Source: Anaerolineales bacterium (GTDB taxonomy: Bacteria > Chloroflexota > Anaerolineae > Anaerolineales > E44-bin32). Taken from it: a stretch of DNA of 10,406 nucleotides. Position 1 is the first letter of the stretch. The number at the start of each line of letters is the position of its first letter. The notes below the pieces were generated by a model. That model saw only the letters and a list, made by a program, of their open reading frames with translations. It did no database searches and was not told the DNA's origin. The stretch lies in the NCBI GenBank assembly GCA_030673085.1, contig DAOVFE010000033.1, positions 1-10,406 on the forward strand, written 5' to 3'. Below are positions 1-5,927 of this stretch, in pieces. A program made the position numbers and the translations under genes.

Positions 1-462
1 CATTGTCTCTGCCCGGCGACCAACTAGGACTCCCAGATTTTCGCCATGGATATCTACATGCAGAGGGCGGATGTGGCCCGATTCGACCGGATCACCCCAA
101 TAAGAATTTACTTCAGCCTCAATATCCATTCTTTGCAGCAATTCAGTCACAATCTCGCGCGAAACCCTAACCGCATCGGTTTCCTCCTCGGAAGGAAACG
201 CTTCAGAAACAGCCGGACTGATAACCTCTTCCGCTGGCTTGCTTTCTGTCTTTTCTATAGCTTCAGCATCTGTCTGCGGAGTTCGGATAGTGAGACGTAC
301 GCGAGTTTGCCGTGTGCCAATACCAAATAGACCGCGTTTACCATCATCAAGCACCTCGACATCAAGGCCTTCTTCTTCCACTCCGAGCTCGGCTGCGCCG
401 CGGGTAATGGCTTCTTCAACACTTGGCGCAATAATTTCTATACTAGTTTTTATATCTGGCAT
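1..462 (-). CDS. jag: Jag/KhpB (EloR) RNA-binding protein, N-terminal 154 residues; C-terminus beyond window
   Basis: Reading the minus strand from the ATG at 462 gives an open frame to the window edge. Residues 1-58 look like the Jag_N domain, with the typical run around KRGLFGIGTRQTRVRL. An acidic, Pro/Glu-rich linker follows (about 60-100), then the start of a KH domain (from about SREIVTELLQ) ending in VLVGRRAETM. The R3H domain expected in the family would lie past the edge. Members are cytoplasmic RNA-binding proteins that partner KhpA and affect cell elongation and envelope growth in Gram-positives. The gene lies 27 bases after yidC, the usual neighbour, and has a good ribosome binding site (AAAGGTG) upstream. 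The KH GxxG loop reads GRRA rather than ending in Gly. Family assignment is firm; function in this organism is inferred. Confidence 0.9.
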   Translation of the reverse strand, partial: MPDIKTSIEIIAPSVEEAITRGAAELGVEEEGLDVEVLDDGKRGLFGIGTRQTRVRLTIRTPQTDAEAIEKTESKPAEEVISPAVSEAFPSEEETDAVRVSREIVTELLQRMDIEAEVNSYWGDPVESGHIRPLHVDIHGENLGVLVGRRAETM

Positions 463-489
463 TGGTTCACCTTTTAAATTATCTTCGCC

Positions 490-1290
490 TTACTTCTTTA
501 CGCTCTTTTTGACAGGGGCAAGATCGATATTGCTTCCCTTACTGCTTTTTATGAGAGAGTATTGAGCAATTCCCAGAAGGTTGGATGCCACAAAATATAG
601 TGCCAGACCAGAGGCAAAGGTGTATGCAAAGTATCCTAGCATTAGCGGCATATAAAGGCTCATCATCTTGGTCATTTGAGCTCCCTGACCTTCTCCATCG
701 CCTGGAGTTGTAGCCATTGTAAGCTTGCTCTGATAGTATGTCGAAATTACAACCAGAATAGTTAGAACTGGAATACCAAATAACCCGACTATGGGAAGAG
801 TGACCCAAAAGCGTTCTGGCTGGCCGAGATTCATCCAGAGGAAATTGCTGGTCAGCGGAAGCAGCGAACTCGGGATGGAGAAGAATCCAGATTGGTAAAT
901 ATGCCCTGATAAATCCAGCAGTTGAATCGGTGTGACCGCCAGGGTGCGGATGATCGCCTGGTAAAGCCCGATGATGATTGGGAATTGGATAAGGGTTGGC
1001 AAACACCCGCTCATAGGATTGAACCCGATTTCCTGGTAGATCTTAAGCTGTTCTTCTTGAAGCTTCTTTTTATTGTCTTTGTATTTCTTCTCAAGGTCTT
1101 TCCAGCGTTTGGTCTTCTGTAGATCTTGCATCTTCATGCTGCTCTTCTGCTGCTGGAGCGATAGCGGCAGAGTAATCAGCCGTATTATCACAGTAAAAAC
1201 AATGATGGCCAAGCCAAAGTTATTGCCAAGCAAGTCATAGATCACAAGGAGGGCGTTAATCATTGGATCAAGAATGAGCGTATCCCACAT
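490..1290 (-). CDS. yidC: YidC/Oxa1-family membrane protein insertase
   Basis: This 266-residue protein is the short, Gram-positive/Oxa1-like form of YidC: it has five predicted membrane segments and lacks the large periplasmic domain of proteobacterial YidC. TM1 spans about residues 23-43 and carries the conserved hydrophilic-groove arginine (R37 in FTVIIRLITLPL). A highly charged cytoplasmic hairpin rich in Lys and Gln follows (44-90). Then comes the signature NPMSGCLPTLIQFPIIIGLY (91-110) for TM2, with TM3 at about 164-186 and TM4-TM5 at about 207-246. The tail is basic. YidC inserts and folds membrane proteins alone or with SecYEG. No lipobox is visible, unlike SpoIIIJ of Bacillus. The start is supported by GAGGT nine bases upstream, within the 16-base gap after the propeller lipoprotein gene. 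Assignment is firm. Confidence 0.96.
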   Translation of the reverse strand: MWDTLILDPMINALLVIYDLLGNNFGLAIIVFTVIIRLITLPLSLQQQKSSMKMQDLQKTKRWKDLEKKYKDNKKKLQEEQLKIYQEIGFNPMSGCLPTLIQFPIIIGLYQAIIRTLAVTPIQLLDLSGHIYQSGFFSIPSSLLPLTSNFLWMNLGQPERFWVTLPIVGLFGIPVLTILVVISTYYQSKLTMATTPGDGEGQGAQMTKMMSLYMPLMLGYFAYTFASGLALYFVASNLLGIAQYSLIKSSKGSNIDLAPVKKSVKK

Positions 1291-1306
1291 AATTTAAATA
1301 CCTCAG

Positions 1307-2398
1307 TTACTTTTCGGGAGCAAACTGCCAGCGCAGATTCCCCGATTCGATATTCATTGCCGAAACCAGATTATCCGCGTCTAACGACGCGACGAACAGT
1401 GTTTCATTTGCTAAAACAGCATCGCTGAGCATTCTTCCCTCAATCGCAATCTGCCACAATGGATGGGCTGTATCTAGTCCACGTGCATATAAGTCGCCTT
1501 GCTCGGTTACAATGAAGATCTCATTGTCTCCGATAGCCGGAGTAGTGGCGATGGGGCTGCCCATTTGTGCTCGTTCGATTTGCTGGCCGCTGGCCACATC
1601 GATGATGTAAAAATTCCCTGCCATATCTCCGAAATAAGCGTTATTATCATAAACTGCAGGCGAACTCCAGACCCAGCCTTCGGTTTTAAAACGCCATTCC
1701 AAATCCCCGGTGTTGGCATTTAAGCTGATAAGCTCGTTGCCAAAAGTCCCGACCAGCAGCAGATCGCCGGCTAGGACAGGGGTGTCAACCATGGCATTTT
1801 CAAGATCCTGACGCCAGAGTTCTTTCCCTGTTGCCAGATCAAGTGCATAAATAAAGTGATCGAGCGAGCTCAAGAAAACGCGCTCTTGGTCAACCATGGG
1901 CGCAGCCCAGAGCGCTTCATTTGCCTCAAATGACCAAATAAGATTTCCCGAGGCGAGATCGAGAGCATAAAGATGATTATCAGTGCTGGGTGAGAGGACG
2001 ATTTGATCGGTGATCACTGACCCTCCAATAATTCGATCTTTAGCCCCCGTGAAATTCCATATAACATGTCCATCGCTGGCGCTGAGCTTGTAAACGTTAT
2101 TATTGTAGCTTCCAACAATCAGCTCGCCTTCTTCGGTAAGTACTGGAGGAGCGAAGAAGGTCTGGTTTTTCTCCGGCTCGACTGGGAAGCGCCAGAGCAC
2201 TTTGCCATTGTCCTGATTGATTGCAAAGACAGACTGATTAAAAGCGATGTAGAGGTTGCTTTCATCAGCAGTAACGCCGGGCCAGCTGGTTGCAGTCATG
2301 GAGCCGCCTGATACGCATCCAGACAGAGCGATAGGGATAAGGATAATGGCTGAGATTATTAATAGGCGAGTGATTCGTGTTTCCTTAAAGATTGACAT
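1307..2398 (-). CDS. BamB/PQQ-like beta-propeller lipoprotein
   Basis: The gene encodes 363 residues from the ATG at 2398. I chose this start because AGGAG lies just upstream and because it begins with a lipoprotein signal: basic MSIFKETRITR, a hydrophobic run, then the lipobox ALSGC with lipidated Cys28. The open frame extends upstream to 2665, but that part overlaps yidD and is not credible. The mature part is a series of about eight PQQ/BamB-type blades, each ending in a motif like LYALDLASGNLIWSF (YALDLATGKELWRQ, SLNANTGDLEWRF, NIESGNLRWQFAPEK), which would close a propeller. Such proteins usually act as scaffolds; BamB serves outer-membrane protein assembly. Here it would sit on the outer face of the membrane. 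Its place between yidD and yidC suggests help in membrane or exported protein folding, which is inference. No quinone-enzyme catalytic features are evident. Confidence 0.88.
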   Translation of the reverse strand: MSIFKETRITRLLIISAIILIPIALSGCVSGGSMTATSWPGVTADESNLYIAFNQSVFAINQDNGKVLWRFPVEPEKNQTFFAPPVLTEEGELIVGSYNNNVYKLSASDGHVIWNFTGAKDRIIGGSVITDQIVLSPSTDNHLYALDLASGNLIWSFEANEALWAAPMVDQERVFLSSLDHFIYALDLATGKELWRQDLENAMVDTPVLAGDLLLVGTFGNELISLNANTGDLEWRFKTEGWVWSSPAVYDNNAYFGDMAGNFYIIDVASGQQIERAQMGSPIATTPAIGDNEIFIVTEQGDLYARGLDTAHPLWQIAIEGRMLSDAVLANETLFVASLDADNLVSAMNIESGNLRWQFAPEK

Positions 2399-2402
2399 AA
2401 GA

Positions 2403-2407
2403 CTCCT
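2403..2407 (-). promoter_or_regulatory. Ribosome binding site fixing the lipoprotein start
   Basis: AGGAG sits four bases before the ATG at 2398, inside the 10-base gap after the yidD stop. It supports the short lipoprotein start over the long upstream frame. Confidence 0.75.
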
Positions 2408-2408
2408 A

Positions 2409-2705
2409 TTACGGTACTGGGTCATAACCCCCAGGGTTAAACGGTTGGCAGCGTAAGACTCTCCAGATTGAGAGCAGACCACCTTTAATAACACCGTATT
2501 TTGCGATTGCCTGATAACTGTAATGTGAGCAGGTTGGGTAGAAGCGGCAGGTGTTTGAAGGCAGCACCTGCGAGATGGTGAGTTGATAGAGCCTAAGCAG
2601 GGTAAGAAGCGGTAGCCGAGGGAAGTTGCCCAAAGTAAGGGGAATCTCTCGTAAAGCTGGTTCATATGATTTATGCTGGTTAGTCTGTACTTGGTTGTTT
2701 ATCAT
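2409..2705 (-). CDS. yidD: YidD membrane protein insertion efficiency factor
   Basis: The 98-residue product carries the diagnostic YidD block: LLRLYQLTISQVLPS, then CRFYPTCSHYSYQAI, KGGLL, RVLRCQPFNPGGYDPVP at the C-terminus. Cysteines 53, 59 and 86 are the family's conserved ones. YidD is a small membrane-associated protein thought to assist YidC-dependent insertion, and it typically sits between rnpA and yidC as here. The family usually begins close to the LLxLIRxYQ stretch, so the first 30 residues here are longer than usual. The ATG at 2705 overlaps the end of rnpA by 26 bases and has only a weak ribosome site. A TTG at 2633, preceded by GAGAG, would give a more typical length. The 5' boundary is therefore uncertain; the identity is not. 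Confidence 0.93.
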   Translation of the reverse strand: MINNQVQTNQHKSYEPALREIPLTLGNFPRLPLLTLLRLYQLTISQVLPSNTCRFYPTCSHYSYQAIAKYGVIKGGLLSIWRVLRCQPFNPGGYDPVP

Positions 2706-3045
2706 TACTTTTAACCAGGATTCCCGATTGCATTAGCAAAGAGGAAGCCGCTTGTTTAATCTCTGCCCACTCCGCCTTCAGAATAGGTGGTCGCGCGATA
2801 AAAATAATATCCCACCCCGGTCGCATATCGGCTAAATAGCCGCGAGCTACTTCGCGAAGGAGGCGTTTTGTTCGGTTTCGTGAAACGGCACCGCGAATAG
2901 ATCGACTAGTAGAGAAGCCGACTCTAATGGTGGCAAGGCTATTACACTTGACAACCATAACAACAAGCGGGTGGGCATATGATTTTCCTGTACGCCGCAC
3001 CCGATTGTAATCGATCGATCTGGTGAGCCGATATCTGCGATTCAT
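2680..3045 (-). CDS. rnpA: Ribonuclease P protein component
   Basis: This small basic protein of 121 residues is the protein subunit of RNase P, which with the RNA subunit removes 5' leaders from precursor tRNAs. It starts with the family's typical MNRRYRLTRSIDYNRVRRTGKSY. The central RNR signature is RGAVSRNRTKRLLREVAR (residues 51-68), preceded by RVGFSTSRS, and it ends with the helix around EWAEIKQAASSLL. The start is fixed by an in-frame TAA four codons upstream, but GAGAGG directly abuts the ATG, which is too close for a normal Shine-Dalgarno. Translation may depend on ribosomes arriving from elsewhere or be weak. The gene follows rpmH in the canonical order and its 3' end overlaps the annotated start of yidD. 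Confidence 0.96.
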   Translation of the reverse strand: MNRRYRLTRSIDYNRVRRTGKSYAHPLVVMVVKCNSLATIRVGFSTSRSIRGAVSRNRTKRLLREVARGYLADMRPGWDIIFIARPPILKAEWAEIKQAASSLLMQSGILVKSNDKQPSTD

Positions 3046-3143
3046 CCTCTCGGCTTAATGCTGTTCCGCCTATTGCAGTAATTCTAGGCCGAATGATTCA
3101 TTCAGGCTACAGATTTCTGCCTAGGGCTGGGAACAACTGTTAC
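3046..3143 (-). other. rpmH-rnpA spacer with nested inverted repeats
   Basis: This 98-base spacer contains CTAGGC at 3084-3089 matched by GCCTAG at 3119-3124. Next to the first arm, at 3091-3103, is the near-palindrome GAATGATTCATTC. No T-run follows, so it is not a normal terminator. It could be an RNA processing or attenuation structure that sets the ratio of L34 to RnpA; this is speculative. Confidence 0.35.
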
Positions 3144-3320
3144 TTAAGCTTTCCAGTTAATCCGCTTAATGTGGTTGTTCATGGACACAGACATCTGCTG
3201 GCGGCCTTTTTGACGCCGTCGTTTTAAAACCGACCGGCCGCCCCGAGTCTTCATTCGAGCTCGGAAGCCGTGTAATCTCATCCGACGGCGGATTTTTGGC
3301 TGATATGTTCTCTTTGGCAT
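3144..3320 (-). CDS. rpmH: 50S ribosomal protein L34
   Basis: This short gene is easily missed. Reading the minus strand from the ATG at 3320 gives 58 residues beginning MPKRTYQPKIRRRMRLHGFR, then ARMKTRGGRSVLKRRRQKGR, which is the L34 signature almost end to end. L34 is a very basic protein of the large ribosomal subunit, usually about 44-47 residues. Here the protein continues for roughly 12-15 more residues (SVSMNNHIKRINWKA). The family core normally ends shortly after the KGR motif, so this tail is unusual. It is the first gene of the operon, with a strong promoter about 40 bases upstream and only a weak ribosome site (GATAAG). The next gene, rnpA, begins 98 bases after its stop. The identity is firm. 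Confidence 0.95.
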   Translation of the reverse strand: MPKRTYQPKIRRRMRLHGFRARMKTRGGRSVLKRRRQKGRQQMSVSMNNHIKRINWKA

Positions 3321-3360
3321 ATGACTTATCGTGTTCCAATTCTTTCAAAGATATCGTGTG

Positions 3361-3388
3361 ATTATACCATGGCGTGAGTAAGGGTCAA
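3361..3388 (-). promoter_or_regulatory. Sigma70-type promoter of the rpmH-rnpA-yidD-yidC-jag operon
   Basis: On the minus strand a -35 element TTGACC (3388 to 3383) is followed after 16 bases by a perfect -10 element TATAAT (3366 to 3361). Transcription would start near 3354, leaving a leader of roughly 33 bases before the rpmH ATG. The match is strong, and the position upstream of a ribosomal protein gene fits. Confidence 0.85.
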
Positions 3389-3686
3389 TTGCGCAGTTAA
3401 GGATGTTGAAAAACATATTTGGCTGTATGAGTTGCCTCATTAATAAATGATTTCCCTTTTTAATATCCTCCAAGTCGAAACGGGTTGCTATCGGGAGTTG
3501 TATCGGCGATGGGAATAGCAATAGACCTCGGAGGTCTCAGGGAAACCTCCGAGGTCTATTGGCCAAATTGGATTACTATGCAGAATTAAACAATCAAATG
3601 TCCGTCATCATCAGGTTGGCTGCAATAAAAGGCTGCACCGAACTCTTCAGTTAAACGCCGAGATTATCCATTTTTTGAACACACAT
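3389..3686. other. Gene-free interval between DUF4013 gene and rpmH promoter
   Basis: No open frame of gene-like composition is visible on either strand. I see no cluster of DnaA boxes; the closest is one TTATCCATT near 3664. The notable content is the long inverted repeat at 3519-3561. A short direct repeat, GGCTGCA, occurs twice around 3618-3637. No T-rich terminator follows the DUF4013 stop. Confidence 0.6.
3519..3561. repeat. Perfect 17-bp inverted repeat (compound palindrome)
   Basis: The left arm CAATAGACCTCGGAGGT (3519-3535) is matched exactly by ACCTCCGAGGTCTATTG (3545-3561) around a 9-base loop, CTCAGGGAA. Each arm is itself nearly self-complementary: AGACCTC-G-GAGGTCT at 3523-3537 and ACCTC-C-GAGGT at 3545-3555. 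The element can therefore fold as one long hairpin or two small ones. No T-run follows on either strand, so it is not a standard terminator. It may be a dispersed palindromic element (REP or MITE-like) or a transcript-stabilising hairpin for the DUF4013 gene. The repeat itself is certain; its role is unknown. Confidence 0.85.
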
Positions 3687-4469
3687 TCACTTAGCTTTTT
3701 TGCCAGAGGAGGAAACTTTAGCTTGCGCCTCACGATATGCCTCCCCGAATAGCGCAGCGCTTACAGCGCTGGCGTAGAAACCCGCTAGTGCTGCCAAGAC
3801 TGGTACTAGACAGCACAAGATGATCGTCCAGTAAGCCATCATTAATACGACATACATTATTGTCATCAATCCGGCTGTATTAACCCATGCTACGAAGTAG
3901 CATCCTGGGTTTGCCTTGATCAACTTCCACCATTCGCTAACTCTGAACGCTGCCGATACATCATCGTGTGCTGCAAAATGACAGACTGCCATAGGCAGTG
4001 GTACCCCTCCTGCTATCATCAAGAGACTGCCGACGAACATGGACAGAAAAAGGATCGCCATACCTGCCAAGAATATGATCGGAAACATTGCTTCTGTATG
4101 GCTCCCATGCATGGTTGCAGATTCAGCAAATGGCAATGAAAAGCTACAGAGCATATATATCCCATAGCCGCCAAAGGTGACCAATATCCCTGGAAGGAGA
4201 TAAACGAGATTAATAAGCGCCATTCTTAAGCCATCGGTGAGTAACTGGCCCCAGTCGTCCCAGGCAGGCAAGCTCAACGTCTCTCCTGCGATGGCTTGAC
4301 GCAGGATACGTAGGAGGTATCCCAGTACGAAAATCAACGGCACTATGGGAACAACGAAGCTCGCAGCGATGAGAGCGCATGCAATGGCAAAACGCTGCAG
4401 CGAGTGCTCTCCCCGAAGCGGGAAAGTGAGAATGTTCTTTACTGACTCTAACGATGATAGTTTCGACAT
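3687..4469 (-). CDS. DUF4013-family polytopic membrane protein
   Basis: The 260-residue product has about five or six membrane segments (roughly 28-57, 82-108, 128-156, 190-215, 217-240) and a basic tail ending SSSGKKAK. The sequence GYLLRILRQAIAGETLSLPAWDDW, followed by a Gly and a short segment leading to LINLVYLLPG, is the hallmark of DUF4013 proteins. The later SEWWKLIKANPGCYFVAWV fits the second conserved part. The family occurs in bacteria and archaea, has no established function, and is sometimes compared with integral membrane scaffolds. The ATG at 4469 is preceded by AGGAGA at a good distance. It is separated by 167 bases from murA upstream and by a palindrome-containing gap from rpmH downstream, so it may be transcribed alone or as the tail of the murA unit. 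Confidence 0.85.
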   Translation of the reverse strand: MSKLSSLESVKNILTFPLRGEHSLQRFAIACALIAASFVVPIVPLIFVLGYLLRILRQAIAGETLSLPAWDDWGQLLTDGLRMALINLVYLLPGILVTFGGYGIYMLCSFSLPFAESATMHGSHTEAMFPIIFLAGMAILFLSMFVGSLLMIAGGVPLPMAVCHFAAHDDVSAAFRVSEWWKLIKANPGCYFVAWVNTAGLMTIMYVVLMMAYWTIILCCLVPVLAALAGFYASAVSAALFGEAYREAQAKVSSSGKKAK

Positions 4470-4614
4470 GACCGTCTCCTGTATATTAATAGACCAAGAT
4501 ATGAAATCAGAATCTGTCTTGCCATATGACTCCCATAGGTTCCGCCCAAAGGCTTAGAGCTTGGTCGCCTGGCTTTGCTCAACAGTCTGCATCAGAAATA
4601 TTGCTGCCGCAAGC

Positions 4615-4629
4615 ACCCGATCTACGGGT
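4615..4629 (-). terminator. Weak hairpin just after murA stop
   Basis: ACCCG and CGGGT pair around a 5-base loop, eight bases past the murA stop on the minus strand. The following sequence is not T-rich, so this is at best a weak or rho-dependent end. It marks the only visible candidate between murA and the DUF4013 gene. Confidence 0.2.
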
Positions 4630-4636
4630 TGGAAGG

Positions 4637-5923
4637 TTAATTCTCTATTCGCTGGATGTGTGCGCCGAGTCTCTGCAGCTTGACATCGATTTGTTCGTAG
4701 CCGCGCTCGATCTGGGCGATATTGCGAATAAGCGAGGTGCCGGAAGCCGCCAGCGCGGCCAGCACAAGGGCTATCCCGGCTCGGATATCAGGGCTATCGA
4801 GCGTCTCGGCCATCAATTTGGTGGGTCCGAGCACAATACAGCGATGAGGGTCACATAGAGTGATCCGGGCGCCCATGGAGACCAGCTTATCGGTGAAGAA
4901 CATCCGGCTCGGGTACATCCAATCGTGGAAGAGCACGGTCCCTTTTGCCTGCGTGGCAACTACAATGGCGATACTCATAAGATCGGTGGGGAATGAAGGC
5001 CATGGCATAACGTTGATTTGGGGTATGGCCCCGCCAAGATCGGGCACAATCTCTAGTTTTTGCTTGGCCGGAACGTAGATATCTTGCTTTCTGTCTTCCC
5101 AGGTTACACCTAATCGTTCGAAAACCAAGCGGATCATATCCAGGTATTGAGGAGCAGCTTCACGAATAAGGATAGAGCCACCGGTAATCGCAGCCGCGCC
5201 GATGAAACTCACAACTTCGAGATAGTCTGGGCCAATGGTAAATTCGCCTCCATGTAGCTTGGAGACGCCTTCAATGTGGAGTGTGTTAGAGCCGATGTTC
5301 TCAATTCTAGCGCCAAGAAGATTGAGGAAATGACATAATTCCTGAATGTGTGGTTCGGAGGCCGCGTTCTGGATTACCGAATGGCCTGGTGCAGTTACGG
5401 CTGCCATGATGGCATTCTCGGTTGCAGTTACGCTGGCTTCATCGAGCAAGATATCGGCTCCGTGGAGACCCTTAGGCAAGGTTAATTTAAATGTACGTCC
5501 GCCAGATTTAATTGCAGCACCAAGGGCTTTCAGGGCAAGGAAGTGAGTGTCCACTCGCCTGCGGCCGATAACGTCGCCGCCGGGCGGTGGTATCTCGATC
5601 TCGCCAGTCCGGCCTAGCATTGGACCAGCAAGTAGAATGGATGCACGGATTTGACGGCAAAGATCAGGATCAAGGTCGGATACATGTATCTCACCAGCTT
5701 GTAGCCGCCAGGTATGTGAATTAATTTCTTCGAAAGATACCCCCAGGCTCTCAAGGAGATTGCGCATCGTGCGGATATCGCCAATATTAGGAATGTTATG
5801 TAGTACTACGGGTTCTTCGGTCAACAGGCATGCTGTCATCAAGGGCAGCGCCGCATTCTTGTTCCCAGATGGCGTCACTTCGCCATGAAGAGGAATTCCG
5901 CCTTCAATTTGAAAGGTCTCCAT
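4637..5923 (-). CDS. murA: UDP-N-acetylglucosamine 1-carboxyvinyltransferase (MurA family) with Asp in place of catalytic Cys
   Basis: The 428-residue protein has the two-domain inverted alpha/beta fold typical of MurA, which transfers enolpyruvate from PEP to UDP-GlcNAc in the first committed step of peptidoglycan synthesis. Visible landmarks are SGNKNAALPL with Lys22, RQIRASILLAGPMLGRTG, the active-site loop PPPGGDVIGRRRVDTHF, SFPTDLMSIAIV with Asp314, and the C-terminal SPDIRAGIALVLAALAASGTS and ERGYEQIDVKLQRLGA. Most MurA enzymes have PGGC in the loop, where Cys attacks fosfomycin; here residue 117 is Asp. An Asp at this site is known in mycobacteria and Chlamydia and makes the enzyme fosfomycin-insensitive while still active. 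The start is set by AAGGA eight bases before the ATG, overlapping the end of the SAM hydrolase gene. A MurA paralogue with another role remains possible. Confidence 0.9.
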   Translation of the reverse strand: METFQIEGGIPLHGEVTPSGNKNAALPLMTACLLTEEPVVLHNIPNIGDIRTMRNLLESLGVSFEEINSHTWRLQAGEIHVSDLDPDLCRQIRASILLAGPMLGRTGEIEIPPPGGDVIGRRRVDTHFLALKALGAAIKSGGRTFKLTLPKGLHGADILLDEASVTATENAIMAAVTAPGHSVIQNAASEPHIQELCHFLNLLGARIENIGSNTLHIEGVSKLHGGEFTIGPDYLEVVSFIGAAAITGGSILIREAAPQYLDMIRLVFERLGVTWEDRKQDIYVPAKQKLEIVPDLGGAIPQINVMPWPSFPTDLMSIAIVVATQAKGTVLFHDWMYPSRMFFTDKLVSMGARITLCDPHRCIVLGPTKLMAETLDSPDIRAGIALVLAALAASGTSLIRNIAQIERGYEQIDVKLQRLGAHIQRIEN

Positions 5924-5927
5924 ATTG

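Noticed and set aside
539..1006. Minus-strand 155-codon frame within yidC
   Set aside because: It is an out-of-frame shadow of yidC with no membrane or domain pattern.
2399..2665. Upstream extension of the propeller lipoprotein frame
   Set aside because: It overlaps almost all of yidD, has no signal sequence, and the internal ATG at 2398 has both AGGAG and a lipoprotein signal.
3166..3348. Alternative minus-strand frame of 60 codons over rpmH
   Set aside because: It is an out-of-frame shadow of rpmH; the L34 sequence lies in the other frame.
3519..3561. Reading the palindrome as an intrinsic terminator of the DUF4013 gene
   Set aside because: The hairpin is strong but neither strand has a T-run after it, and it lies about 125 bases past the stop.
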